Source: CAVVIG01 sp050249955
Lineage (GTDB): Bacteria > Acidobacteriota > Vicinamibacteria > Vicinamibacterales > CAVVIG01
Direction of reading: 5' to 3'
Length of the DNA stretch: 64,000 nucleotides
Assembly: GCA_050249955.1 (NCBI GenBank)
Contig: JBFWPN010000004.1
Coordinates: 248,001-312,000 of the forward strand
The translations under genes were made by a program, and so were the position numbers. This document shows positions 26,291 through 34,887 of the stretch, piece after piece (position 1 is the first letter of the stretch; each line of letters opens with the position of its first letter). Below the pieces are notes generated by a model. The model was not told the origin of the DNA. It did no database searches and saw only the letters and a program-made list of their open reading frames with translations.

Positions 26291-27385
26291 GTGATCACCC
26301 TTGACGACCTGCGACGCCATGCCGTGCGCCGCAGTCTCTTCACCGCGCCAGACCTCCAGGGCGCCATCGATACGTTCGGCTTCGTGCAGGCCGATCCGAT
26401 CCAGGCCCCTGCCCGCGCACAGGACCTCGTGCTGCGGCACCGTGTGCCCGGCTATCGCGCGGGAGACCTCGAGCGTCACTACGCTCGGCTCGACGTCGAG
26501 GAAGAGTTCTTCATCAACTACGGGTTCGTGACGCCGGCGGTCCGTGCGCTGATGCACCCGCGGGCGGCATCGGCGTCCTGGCCGCCCGTCCGGCGTCGTC
26601 GTGCCGACGCGTTGCTCGCTTTCGTGCAGGCTCGTGGGCGTGTGCATCCGCGCGATGCCGAGGCGCACTTCCAGCACGGGCGCGCGCGCAATTACTGGGG
26701 TGGCTCCTCGAACGCCACGACGATGCTGATGGAGGCGATGCACTATCGCGGGCTGCTCAGCGTGGTCGGTCGGGAGAACGGCATCAGGATCTACGGGGTT
26801 CGTGACGGGGCGACCACGGCGCGGGTCCCTGGTCCTCCGACGGCCGAGATCGACGCACGCCTGGAGGCACTCGCGGACCTGGTGGTGGGTGTCTACGCAC
26901 CCGTGTCCGCAGCAACCCTCGGCATGCTCGTGCGGAGGCTGCGCTACGCCGTGCCGCAGTGGCGCCTGCGGGTTCCACGGGTGCTGGGCCGGGTGCGCGA
27001 CAGGCTGGCGCACGCGCGGATCGAGGGTGTGGACTGGTACTGGCCCGCGGGTGAGGCCCCGGCGGCCGCCGGCGCCGACGATGCCGTGCGGCTGCTGGCA
27101 CCGTTCGACCCCGTGGTGTGGGATCGACGCCGCTTCGAGGCCTTCTGGGGCTGGCCGTACCGCTTCGAGGCCTACACGCCGGCGTCGAGGCGGCAGTTCG
27201 GCTATTACGCCCTGCCGCTCCTGTGGCGCGAGCGGGTCATCGGGTGGGGCAACGTCGCCCTCCCGCCGGACGGCTCGCTCAGCGTCGACCTCGGGTACGT
27301 GCGCGGCCGCGCGCCGCGGGACCGCGGATTCCGGCATGCGCTGGAACTCGAACTGGCACGCCTGCGCGCGTTCCTCGGCGGGTAG
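26291..27385 (+). CDS. ycaQ: YcaQ-family winged-helix DNA glycosylase-like protein
   Basis: A 364-residue member of the YcaQ/AlkX (HTH_42, formerly DUF1006) family. The signature 'TFGFVQADPIQAPARAQDL' carries the QxD active-site Gln and Asp known from AlkX/AlkZ enzymes. Other family landmarks are 'LVLRHRVPGY', 'HFQHGRARNYWGG' and 'LLAPFDPVVWDRRRFEAFWGW'. Family enzymes unhook interstrand crosslinks and excise bulky alkylated bases in the cytoplasm. The gene starts 22 bases after the TPR protease gene on the same strand and may share its transcript, although no functional link is obvious. It is convergent with the YhdH-like reductase gene. Confidence 0.88.
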   Translation: MITLDDLRRHAVRRSLFTAPDLQGAIDTFGFVQADPIQAPARAQDLVLRHRVPGYRAGDLERHYARLDVEEEFFINYGFVTPAVRALMHPRAASASWPPVRRRRADALLAFVQARGRVHPRDAEAHFQHGRARNYWGGSSNATTMLMEAMHYRGLLSVVGRENGIRIYGVRDGATTARVPGPPTAEIDARLEALADLVVGVYAPVSAATLGMLVRRLRYAVPQWRLRVPRVLGRVRDRLAHARIEGVDWYWPAGEAPAAAGADDAVRLLAPFDPVVWDRRRFEAFWGWPYRFEAYTPASRRQFGYYALPLLWRERVIGWGNVALPPDGSLSVDLGYVRGRAPRDRGFRHALELELARLRAFLGG

Positions 27386-27394
27386 TTCAGCACT

Positions 27395-27410
27395 GCAGAT
27401 TGCAGATTGG
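27395..27410. repeat. Low-complexity GCAGATT tandem repeat
   Basis: A short AT-richer tract of GCAGATT units (GCAGATTGCAGATTGG) stands between the converging ends at 27385 and 27423, in contrast with the GC-rich surroundings. It resembles in style the TTAGAA-type tracts after the TonB receptor genes. Confidence 0.5.
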
Positions 27411-27422
27411 AGACTGCCGATT

Positions 27423-28418
27423 TCAGAGTGCCGAGGGGAGCGTCACCACGAAGCGTCCGCGCGCCCGGCCGGTCAGCAGCGTGTCGAACGCCGCCGGCAG
27501 GCCGTCCAGCCCGATCTCGGTCGTTGTGCGGTCGAGGTGCCCGGGACGGAGGTCGGTGGCCAGCCTGGCCCACACCTCGCGACGGAGCGGCATCGGACAC
27601 ATGGCCGAGTCGATGCCGAGCAGCTTTACGCCCCTCAGGATGAACGGCATCACGGTGGTGTGCAGGTCGTGGCCGGCTGTGAGGCCCGTCGCGGCGATGC
27701 AGCCACCGTAGTCCATGGTGCGCGTGAGCCAGGCGAGCACCTCGCCGCCTGCCACGTCCACCGCGCCTGCCCACGTTGCCTTCTCGAGCGGGCGCGTCCC
27801 CATCTGCACCTCGCCGCGATTGAGCACTGCGGATGCGCCGATGGACCTGAGGAAGTCGGCCTCGTCCGGTTTCCCGGTGAGCGCCGTCACCGCGTAGCCG
27901 CGGGCGGCGAGCGACTGGACGGCCATGCAGCCGACACCGCCGGTGGCCCCGGTAACCACGACCGGCCCACGTTCCGGTGCAAGTCCGTTCCGTTCCATCT
28001 CGACGACGGACAGGGCCGCCGTGAACCCGGCCGTGCCGATGGCCATCGCGTCGCGAAGCGACAGGCCTGGCGGGAGCGGCACCACCCAGTCGCCCGGCAC
28101 CCGTGCCATGCCCGCGTAGCCGCCGTCGTGGGACACGCCGAGGTCGTACGACGTGGCGATCACGGCGTCGCCAGCGGCAAACCGCGGGTCCTCGCTCGAG
28201 ACAACCGTGCCCGCGAGGTCGATGCCGCCGTTGACGGGGAAGCGGCGGACCACCTTCCCGGTGCCCGTGGCGGCCAGTGCGTCCTTGTAGTTGACGCTCG
28301 AGTAGGCGCAACGGATGACGACAGTGCCCGGCGAGAGATCGTCGACGGTCATCGAGGTGGGGCGCGCGACCGTCCGCTGCGTGTCGTTGAAGAGGCGGAG
28401 TGCGGTGAAGCCGGTCAT
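27423..28418 (-). CDS. yhdH: YhdH/AcuI-family zinc-free MDR quinone oxidoreductase (acrylyl-CoA reductase type)
   Basis: A 331-residue medium-chain reductase of the YhdH/YhfP (AcuI) branch. Evidence is 'CAYSSVNYKDALAATGTGKV', 'GGIDLAGTVVSSEDPRFAAGD', 'DLGVSHDGGYAGMARVPGDW', the nucleotide motif 'VVVTGATGGVGCMAVQSLAARG' region and 'LLGIDSAMCPMPLRREVW'. No structural zinc cysteines are present, as expected. Family members reduce acryloyl-CoA or quinones with NADPH in the cytoplasm. The gene follows the HDOD gene by 42 bases on the same strand. Confident at family level; the physiological substrate is open. Confidence 0.9.
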   Translation of the reverse strand: MTGFTALRLFNDTQRTVARPTSMTVDDLSPGTVVIRCAYSSVNYKDALAATGTGKVVRRFPVNGGIDLAGTVVSSEDPRFAAGDAVIATSYDLGVSHDGGYAGMARVPGDWVVPLPPGLSLRDAMAIGTAGFTAALSVVEMERNGLAPERGPVVVTGATGGVGCMAVQSLAARGYAVTALTGKPDEADFLRSIGASAVLNRGEVQMGTRPLEKATWAGAVDVAGGEVLAWLTRTMDYGGCIAATGLTAGHDLHTTVMPFILRGVKLLGIDSAMCPMPLRREVWARLATDLRPGHLDRTTTEIGLDGLPAAFDTLLTGRARGRFVVTLPSAL

Positions 28419-28460
28419 CGGGCCGGATGATAGCGCGGCCGGCGCGCCGGGGGCGCAGGG

Positions 28461-29324
28461 TTACGCGGCGATCTTCGCGGCGACGTCGAGAATGGCCGGT
28501 GCGTGCGAGTCGAGCCGTTCCATGAAGCGTTCATCCAGCCCGAGCTGGACGAAGACCGGATCCTGCTGGAGATCGGCCGGGTCGGGCTCGCACCCGAACC
28601 CGTAGCGATGCGCCAGCCTGTTCGCCAGGTACGCGACGGCGGCGCTGCGCTGCTCGCCGGTGGCAGCGGCGGGGTCGTGATGGAAGGCGACCGGCAGCCG
28701 GATTTCCCGGGCAAAGCGCCACAGCTCGAGTGCCCTCGCGCCCACCGCGGCGTGGCGGCTCTCGATGCAGGCCGCGAGCCGTGCCTGCCCCATCGTGGGT
28801 GGAATGGGCTTGTCGTCGTGGGCCAGCTTGAGGATGACGAACTTGCCGATGTCGTGCAGCAACCCGTACAGGAAGGCGGCGTCGGGGTCGGCGCCGATCC
28901 GCTCGGCCACCTGTGAGGCGAGATATCCGGCACCCACCGAGTGGTCCACCATCTGTCGTGCGTGGCTGCCGAAGGTCTTCGGGTTGCGCAGGCGCGAGGT
29001 GAGGCACGCGGCGGTGACGAGCTGGCGCACCGCGCGGGTGCCCATGCGCACGACCGCCTCGTTCAGGGACGTGATGGTGGTGGCCGATGCGCTGAAGGCC
29101 GAGTTCGCGAGCCGGACCACGTTCACCGCGAGGATCGGGTCCTTGCCGACGACCTGGGCCAGGCGGGCGGCCGAGATCTCGGGGTCGCGCACCTCCCAGG
29201 CGATCTCCACGGCCAGAGCCGGGACCATCGGGCTGAAGGTGTCGAGGGTTCTGGTCCAGCCGCCCTCGTCGAGCCAGCTGACCCATCCCTGTCCGTGTGC
29301 GGCACTCTGCCAGGCCGAAGCCAT
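28461..29324 (-). CDS. HDOD-domain signalling protein (copy 1)
   Basis: A 287-residue protein consisting almost entirely of one HDOD domain. Hallmarks are 'VVGKDPILAVNVVRLANSAF', 'TSLNEAVVRMGTRAVRQLV' and 'FLYGLLHDIGKFVILKL'. The start at ATG 29324 gives the same N-terminal layout (an Ala/Gly-rich lead, then 'WVSWLDEGGW') as the paralogue upstream. HDOD proteins are usually non-enzymatic relatives of HD-GYP domains that help c-di-GMP, chemotaxis or stress signalling; no GYP motif and no other output domain is seen here. It is a tandem paralogue of the gene at 29415-30281, 90 bases away on the same strand. Confidence 0.88.
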   Translation of the reverse strand: MASAWQSAAHGQGWVSWLDEGGWTRTLDTFSPMVPALAVEIAWEVRDPEISAARLAQVVGKDPILAVNVVRLANSAFSASATTITSLNEAVVRMGTRAVRQLVTAACLTSRLRNPKTFGSHARQMVDHSVGAGYLASQVAERIGADPDAAFLYGLLHDIGKFVILKLAHDDKPIPPTMGQARLAACIESRHAAVGARALELWRFAREIRLPVAFHHDPAAATGEQRSAAVAYLANRLAHRYGFGCEPDPADLQQDPVFVQLGLDERFMERLDSHAPAILDVAAKIAA

Positions 29325-29414
29325 CACTGCGCAGTCTCTCAGAAGAGGGCGCACGACGACAACCGCCGGGTCTGCCCGGTGGTGCAATCGGCCCGACCTG
29401 GTCGTACCTTCAGG

Positions 29415-30281
29415 TCAGGCGGCGATCTTTCTCGCGACTTCGTAGAGGCCGGGTGCCTTGCCGTCCAGTTCCGCCAGGAAGTCCGCATCGATCCCCAGCT
29501 TCACGAACACCACGTCGTCCAGGGGCGAGTCCTGGTTGAGTGAGCAGCCGAAGCCGTAACGGTGGGAGAGGCGGTTGGCGGCGTAGGTGATGGCGGCCTG
29601 GGGGAGGTGGCCGTGCGCCTGGGCCGGCTCGTGGTGCCAGGTGACCGGCAGCCGGATTTCGTCGGCGAACATCCAGCGCGCGAGCGCACGGCCGCCAATG
29701 GCGGCGTGCCGGGCCTGGACGACCGCCGCCAGGCGCGCCTCGGTCATCGAGGCGGGCACCGGCCGATCCTGGTACGCCAGCTTGAGCAGGACGAACTTGC
29801 CGATGTCGTGGAGCAGGCCGCAGAGAAACGCGGCATCGGAGTCTTCGTCCACGCGGTCGGCCACGAGCCAGGCCAGGTAGGCGGTGCCGATGGCGTGATC
29901 GACCATCTCGCGCGCCGCTGCGCCGTATGCCCGCGGATTGCGCAGTTCGGACGTGAGGCAGCTGGCGGTGACCAACTGGCGCACCGCCCGGGTGCCGACC
30001 CGGACGACGGCGTCACTGAGTGAGGTGATGGTGGTGGCCGAGGCGCTGAAGGCGGAGTTGGCCAGCCGGACCACGTTGGCGGCCATGATCGGATCCTTGC
30101 TGATCACCTGCGTGAGGCGGATGGCCGAGACGTCGGGGTCCTGGGCAATCCGCGCCACCTCGACGGCGAGCGCCGGGATCATCGCGTTGGTGGAGTCGAG
30201 CGTGCGCTCCCAGGCCCCGGAATCGAGCCAGTCTATCCAGGCCTGTGCGTCGCCGCCGCCGTGCTGTCCCCGGTCGTTCAT
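29415..30281 (-). CDS. HDOD-domain signalling protein (copy 2)
   Basis: A 288-residue HDOD protein that aligns end to end with its neighbour at 28461. Both have 'KDPI', 'ANVVRLANSAFSASATTITS', 'RAVRQLVTA.CLTS', 'LLHDIGKFV' and end in 'KIAA'. ATG 30281 is chosen because it makes the two N-termini match ('AWIDWLDSGAWERTLD'). Likely a cytoplasmic signalling adaptor. Differences cluster near the C-terminus and N-terminus. Both genes could share one transcript with the secreted-protein gene upstream, although 116 bases with a strong palindrome separate that gene from this one. Confidence 0.88.
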   Translation of the reverse strand: MNDRGQHGGGDAQAWIDWLDSGAWERTLDSTNAMIPALAVEVARIAQDPDVSAIRLTQVISKDPIMAANVVRLANSAFSASATTITSLSDAVVRVGTRAVRQLVTASCLTSELRNPRAYGAAAREMVDHAIGTAYLAWLVADRVDEDSDAAFLCGLLHDIGKFVLLKLAYQDRPVPASMTEARLAAVVQARHAAIGGRALARWMFADEIRLPVTWHHEPAQAHGHLPQAAITYAANRLSHRYGFGCSLNQDSPLDDVVFVKLGIDADFLAELDGKAPGLYEVARKIAA

Positions 30282-30361
30282 CGTGAAATGCCCGCGCCTC
30301 TGTGCCGCCTTGTCCCTATCTATCGGCAGCAGGTGGGGACACAGCAGTCCGGGGGCGACGT

Positions 30362-30387
30362 GGTGTCCGCCTGGCGGCGGACACACG
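30362..30387. repeat. REP-like palindrome
   Basis: A hairpin of GTGTCCGCC, loop TGGC and GGCGGACAC lies in the 116-base gap between the HDOD gene start (30281) and the preceding gene end (30398). It has the same core (GTCCGCC/GGCGGAC) as the palindrome at 3700-3717. Confidence 0.55.
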
Positions 30388-30397
30388 GACGCGGCGG

Positions 30398-31483
30398 CTA
30401 GCGCGGCGCGGCGCCGTCCTCCCGGTCGCGCGATCGGGCGCCGCGGAGCACGTTCTCCATGGCGTGGTTCCCCTCGTGGCACGCGTACTCGTACATGAGT
30501 TCGTCGGTCTGCACCCACGGATACTCACCGGTCCACGGGCGGTCCCAGGTCTCGGGGTCCTCGATGGTGAAGCGATAGAGGATCGTCTTCTCGTCGATGC
30601 GCGTGAAGCGTTCCACCACGTGCAGCTTGTCGCTCGAGCCCTGGAACTGGGTCTTGTCGGTGAAGTTCGTGGTGTCGACCACCAGCGTGTTGCCGTCCCA
30701 GCGGCCGATCGAATCGCCGTTCCAGCGCCGGACGTTCGCGGGCAGGTGGGTACCGTTGATCCGGATCACCCGCGCATCGTGGACCATCTCGTTGAGGATC
30801 ATCACCGTCGTCGGCGTCTGCACGATCTGCTTGAGGTTGTTGTAGAAGTAGTTCGGCAGCGTGGGCGGGCCGGAGGTGGACCCGAAGCCCAGCAGGCAGC
30901 GCTCCGCCAGCGGGCGCGCTTCGGGATTGTCGAAGGCCGTCGGAGGCCCGGCCGACGAACTCGACTCGTCGGCGCCCGGCGCCACCGCGCGGCGCGCGTA
31001 GGCGGCGTTGCGCTCGCGTGCCGCCGCCTTCATGGGCGGGATGCGCCCATCAGGTGGATCGACGACGATGGAGGTGCGGTATTCGCCGTTGATCTTGATG
31101 ACCGTGGAGCCCATGGCCACCCAGAACTGGTTGTAGCCGCCGACCACGCCGCCACCGCCACGCCAGAGCTGTTCCAGGTACGACTTCGTGGGGGAGGTGT
31201 CGCCGCCGACGGGGGGCGCGGCCCGGTTGGGGTCGTCCGGGGCTGCGGCGGCTTCCTGCCGCTTTGCCTCGTACTCCTCCATGGCCCTGGCTTCCTCGGG
31301 TGTGAGCTTCGCGCGGCCCTTGAACTCGGCGGGACGCTCGAGCGGGGTCATCGTGGCGACGTCGTAGGTTCCCTGGAGGTCGGGAACCTTCTGGCCCTGG
31401 GCGGAGGGGACTGGGGCGAACGGCGCCGAAATGGCCAGGACGACCGCACATCCGAGGGCTTTCCACACACGCTGATCCATCAC
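30398..31483 (-). CDS. Conserved secreted acidobacterial protein, function unknown
   Basis: A 361-residue protein with a Sec signal (ALGCAVVLAISAPFAPVPSA). ATG 31480 or 31483 may start it. There is no known catalytic motif. The order 'DLQGTYDVATMTPLERP', 'PANVRRWNGDSIGRWDGNTLVVDTTNF', 'LHVVERFTRIDEKTILYRFTIEDP' and 'ELMYEYACHEGNHAMENVLRGAR' is one I recognise as recurring in many exported proteins of acidobacteria and gemmatimonads, but without an assigned role. The His of 'CHEGNH' and the conserved acidic residues could bind a metal (inference). It is divergent from the first TonB receptor, with 291 bases between. Confidence 0.7.
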   Translation of the reverse strand: MMDQRVWKALGCAVVLAISAPFAPVPSAQGQKVPDLQGTYDVATMTPLERPAEFKGRAKLTPEEARAMEEYEAKRQEAAAAPDDPNRAAPPVGGDTSPTKSYLEQLWRGGGGVVGGYNQFWVAMGSTVIKINGEYRTSIVVDPPDGRIPPMKAAARERNAAYARRAVAPGADESSSSAGPPTAFDNPEARPLAERCLLGFGSTSGPPTLPNYFYNNLKQIVQTPTTVMILNEMVHDARVIRINGTHLPANVRRWNGDSIGRWDGNTLVVDTTNFTDKTQFQGSSDKLHVVERFTRIDEKTILYRFTIEDPETWDRPWTGEYPWVQTDELMYEYACHEGNHAMENVLRGARSRDREDGAAPR

Positions 31484-31638
31484 TGCACCTCAGTGCCCCA
31501 GATTCTACGGCAAGGTTGTCGCCCGCGGCGCGACGGTGTCCTGGCGGTCTGGCACCGGCTGGGTCCCTCCGACCAATGGGGTATCCATCGATTTGGATGT
31601 ACCGGAGCAGCTGAAGCATACGTTCGCGTCATTTTCCC

Positions 31639-31666
31639 TTGGCGTATACCCCAAACAGGGGATACT
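31639..31666 (+). promoter_or_regulatory. Candidate promoter with overlapping inverted repeat for receptor 1
   Basis: TTGGCG at 31639-31644 and GATACT at 31661-31666 are 16 bases apart and could be -35 and -10 boxes. Between and over them lies an inverted repeat GTATACCCC-AAACA-GGGGATAC (31644-31665). A further GGGGTATCC copy is at 31579-31587. This layout would suit an operator that covers the promoter. No binding protein can be named. Confidence 0.35.
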
Positions 31667-31671
31667 CATGT

Positions 31672-31710
31672 GCTGCCTCAGGCGGAATAGCGAGCCTGAG
31701 GCGCCAGCTC
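31672..31710 (+). promoter_or_regulatory. Leader hairpin upstream of receptor 1
   Basis: GCCTCAGG and CCTGAGGC pair in the leader before the ATG at 31775. The surrounding GCTGCCTC...GCCAGCTC string recurs before the second receptor at 35065-35098, so the element is shared by the two copies and may act in the mRNA leader. Confidence 0.4.
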
Positions 31711-31774
31711 GCCGGTTCGGGGCGACGGGCTGGGATGGTTCCAGGTGACGTGGAGACCCCGGGAGGATCGTGGA

Positions 31775-34700
31775 ATGAGGATTGGCTCCATCAAGAAGGC
31801 CCTGTTCATGGCGCTGGCTGCCATCAGCCTGCTGCCCATGGCGGCCCACGCCCAGAGCGTGTTCACGGGTGTGGTGAAGGATACGTCGGGCGCCGTGCTG
31901 CCCGGTGTGACGGTCGAAGCGGCCAGCGACGCACTCATCGAAAAGACGCGTTCGGTCATCACCGACGCGGATGGCGGTTACCGCCTGGTCGACCTGCGGC
32001 CCGGCACCTACTCGTTGACGTTCTCGCTCGAGGGCTTCTCGACGGTCCGTCGTGAAGGGATCGCGCTGTCGTCCGACTTCACGATGACCATCAACACCGA
32101 GATGAAGGTTGGCGCGCTCGAAGAGACGCTGACGGTCACCGGTGCGGCGCCGACGGTCGACGTGCAGAGCACGACGAAGTCGCAGGTGCTGAACCGCGAG
32201 GCGCTGGACGCGATCCCCACGGGCCGCACCATCCAGGGCATGGGCCAGCTCATCACGGGCATCTCGCTGAACGCGCCGGACGTTGGCGGTTCGAAGGCGA
32301 TGCAGCAGACCTACATGTCCGGTCACGGCATGGGCGCGTCGCAGACGACGGTGCAGGTGGACGGCCTCCTGGTCAACGGCCTCGACGTCGACGGCGCCGT
32401 GCAGAACTACTTCAACAGCTCGATGTCGCAGGAAATGGTCTACACGACGTCGGGCGCGGGCGCGGATGCGGCCGGCGGCGGCGTGCGCCTGAACATGATC
32501 CCGCGCGACGGCGGCAACCTCCTCAGCGGCAGCCTCTTCACGGGCTTCCAGAACGAGTCGTTCCAGGCGGACAACATCACCGACGCCCTGCGCGCGCGTA
32601 ACGTCCGCACGGCGGACGGCATCGGCAAGCTGTTCAACATCGAAGGCGCAATCGGCGGCCCGATCAAGAAGGACAAGGTCTGGTACTTCGCCTCGGCCCG
32701 CAACTTCATCCTCGACACCCTGCCGGCCAACACGTTCTACGGTCAGGCCGGCACGGGCTCGAACTTCGTCGCTCCGACGCCGACCTCCGAGAAGGCGGTC
32801 GACCCGCAGAGCATCCGCTCGGTGCAGGCCCGCATCGTCTGGCAGATGTCGCAGAAGAACAAGCTGGCCGTCTACAACGACCGCCTGCTGAAGAACCGCG
32901 GCTCCGCCATGACCGCCGGCTTCGACCCGCGTACGGCCGGTATCGTCTGGAACTCGCCGATCTACACGACCGGCTCGATCAAGTTCACCTCGACCCTGTC
33001 GAACACGCTGTTCTTCGAGACCGGCTTCTCGACGAACTTCGAGCGCTACAACACGATGTACCAGGAGGGGCTCTTCAAAGAGCGCGGCACGCCGGAGTGG
33101 TACACGGTGATCAACCGCACCGACACCGCGCGCGGCACCGCGTGGGGCAACGGCGCCGGCTTCAACGGGATGTACCCGGACCGCCTGGCGGTGAGCGCGT
33201 CGCTCTCCTACGTGACCGGCTCGCACAACGTGAAGGTAGGCATCCAGGACAACTGGGGCAGCTACCGCAACACGCGTCTGGCGAACGGCGACCTCCGGGC
33301 ACAGTTCAACAACGGCGTGCCGTTCCAGGTGACGATCCTGAACACGCCGGTGGACTACACCGACAAGCTGAAGGCCGACTTCGGCATCTTCGGGCAGGAC
33401 TCGTGGACGCTGAAGCGCCTCACGATCAACTACGGCGCCCGCTGGGAGATCTTCGCGCACGGCATTCCGGAGGAAACCTCGCCCGCCGGTCGCTTCGTCG
33501 GCGCCCGCACGTTCGGCCCGATCGACATGCCGACCTGGAAGAGCATCGCGCCGCGCGCGGGTATCGTGTACGACCTGTTCGGCAACCAGAAGACTGCCCT
33601 CAAGGCGAGCTTCGGCAAGTACATGCAGGCCGGCACGGTGGGCTTCTCGCAGTCGCAGAACCCGCTGCTGCTCACCACGCAGAACGTCGCGTGGAACGAC
33701 CTGAACGGCGACGGCAACCCGCAGGGTGAGCTCGGCTGCGTGTACCTGACACCCGGCTGTGAAATCAACGTGGCCGGCAACGCGACGACGGCCCGGCAGC
33801 TGCCGGCGAACTTCGGCGTTGTCCGGCCGATCGAGTACGCGTCGGACATCAAGCGCATGTACAACGTCGAGATGTCGGGCAGCATCCAGCACGAGATCGT
33901 CAGCGGCGTGTCGGTGACCGCCGGCTGGTACCGTCGTGAGTTCTTCAACCTGCGCCGCCGCTTCAACACCGGCGTCGGGCTGAACGACTTCACGCCGTTC
34001 ACGCTCTACAGCCCGATCGACGGCTCGCCGATCACCTACTACAACATCAGCTCGGCGAAGGTGTCACAGATTGCCACGAACCTCGTGGACCAGAACGCGC
34101 CCGACCGCACGATGAAGTACAACGGCTTCGAGTACAACTTCAGCGCGCGGCTCGGCAAGGGCATCACCCTCTTCGGTGGTGGCATGACCGAGCGCATGCT
34201 GACCAACACCTGCGACGACGGCTGGAACCCGAACCTGCTCCTGTACTGCGATCAGTCGCAGACCGGCGTGCCGTTCCGGACCCAGTTCAAGATCGCGGGT
34301 TCGGTGCCGCTGAAGTACGGCATCAACGTTGGCGTGGCGTTCCAGAGCCTGCCGGGCTATGTCTACGGCACGACTGCCCAGTACGCCCTCACCGGCGTCT
34401 CGGGCCCGTCGGGCATCACGACGAACAACCCGCCGGCCGGGCAGGGTTCGGTGTGGCTCATCACCCGTACGACCACCTACAACGCCAGCAGCCCCTGCGT
34501 TGCGCAGGGCAAGTGCACGGCGGGCCAGGTGGTGAACCCGGGCCAGACGCAGGCCTCGCTGAGCGTGCCGCTCGTGGCTCCGATGACGGAGTACGGCGAC
34601 CGCATCAACCAGCTCGACATCAACTTCACGAAGAACATCAAGATCGGCCGCTTCAACATCCAGCCGAAGCTCGACATGTTCAACGTGCTGAACGTCGCGT

Positions 34701-34807
34701 CGGTGACCAACGTGCTCGGCCTGAACTACGGCACGTCGGCCTACTACACGCCGTCGGTCATCCTGAACCCGCGCACGTTCCAGATCGGCGCGAACGTCCG
34801 CTTCTAG
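31775..34807 (+). CDS. TonB-dependent (Oar-like) outer-membrane receptor, copy 1
   Basis: A 1010-residue outer-membrane receptor. ATG 31775 starts a signal peptide (ALFMALAAISLLPMAAHAQ). Residues about 28-110 are a carboxypeptidase-regulatory-like domain ('GVVKDTSGAVLPGVTVEA', 'TDADGGYRLVDLRPGTY'). Next comes a TonB plug-like segment ('LTVTGAAPTVDVQ', 'IPTGRTIQGMGQLI', 'QVDGLLVNGLDVDG'). A large beta-barrel follows, ending in 'TFQIGANVRF' with C-terminal Phe. This is the Oar/SusC-like type abundant in acidobacteria; the ligand is not known, and peptides or plant glycans are candidates only by family habit. It is a tandem paralogue of the gene at 35139. Its own terminator follows at 34847. Confidence 0.93.
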   Translation: MRIGSIKKALFMALAAISLLPMAAHAQSVFTGVVKDTSGAVLPGVTVEAASDALIEKTRSVITDADGGYRLVDLRPGTYSLTFSLEGFSTVRREGIALSSDFTMTINTEMKVGALEETLTVTGAAPTVDVQSTTKSQVLNREALDAIPTGRTIQGMGQLITGISLNAPDVGGSKAMQQTYMSGHGMGASQTTVQVDGLLVNGLDVDGAVQNYFNSSMSQEMVYTTSGAGADAAGGGVRLNMIPRDGGNLLSGSLFTGFQNESFQADNITDALRARNVRTADGIGKLFNIEGAIGGPIKKDKVWYFASARNFILDTLPANTFYGQAGTGSNFVAPTPTSEKAVDPQSIRSVQARIVWQMSQKNKLAVYNDRLLKNRGSAMTAGFDPRTAGIVWNSPIYTTGSIKFTSTLSNTLFFETGFSTNFERYNTMYQEGLFKERGTPEWYTVINRTDTARGTAWGNGAGFNGMYPDRLAVSASLSYVTGSHNVKVGIQDNWGSYRNTRLANGDLRAQFNNGVPFQVTILNTPVDYTDKLKADFGIFGQDSWTLKRLTINYGARWEIFAHGIPEETSPAGRFVGARTFGPIDMPTWKSIAPRAGIVYDLFGNQKTALKASFGKYMQAGTVGFSQSQNPLLLTTQNVAWNDLNGDGNPQGELGCVYLTPGCEINVAGNATTARQLPANFGVVRPIEYASDIKRMYNVEMSGSIQHEIVSGVSVTAGWYRREFFNLRRRFNTGVGLNDFTPFTLYSPIDGSPITYYNISSAKVSQIATNLVDQNAPDRTMKYNGFEYNFSARLGKGITLFGGGMTERMLTNTCDDGWNPNLLLYCDQSQTGVPFRTQFKIAGSVPLKYGINVGVAFQSLPGYVYGTTAQYALTGVSGPSGITTNNPPAGQGSVWLITRTTTYNASSPCVAQGKCTAGQVVNPGQTQASLSVPLVAPMTEYGDRINQLDINFTKNIKIGRFNIQPKLDMFNVLNVASVTNVLGLNYGTSAYYTPSVILNPRTFQIGANVRF

Positions 34808-34810
34808 CGT

Positions 34811-34846
34811 TCCGAAGTTAGAACTGAGAACTTAGAAGTTAGAACT
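34811..34846. repeat. TTAGAA-type low-complexity tract, copy 1
   Basis: Imperfect repeats of (A)GTTAGAA/CTGAGAA/CTTAGAA units fill the space between the receptor stop codon and its terminator. The same tract follows the second receptor at 38175-38215, and an inverted piece is at 38254-38272. Confidence 0.6.
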
Positions 34847-34887
34847 GGGGGCGGCTCCTCGAAAGAGGGGCCGCCCCTTTGTCTTTT
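34847..34887 (+). terminator. Rho-independent terminator of receptor 1
   Basis: The stem GGGGCGGCTCCTC/GAGGGGCCGCCCC (one G-T wobble) around a GAAA loop is followed by TTTGTCTTTTT. It lies 40 bases past the stop codon at 34807. Confidence 0.9.

Noticed and set aside
31571..31710. A CRISPR-like array from the repeated GGGGTAT and GCCTCAGG elements
   Set aside because: Units are short, palindromic and irregularly spaced, and no cas genes are present.
31505..33892. A 795-codon minus-strand frame opposite receptor 1, and a similar one at 35388-37256
   Set aside because: Both appear at matching positions because the receptor genes are duplicates, so conservation is explained by the sense genes. 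The translations are His/Arg/Val-rich without domains.
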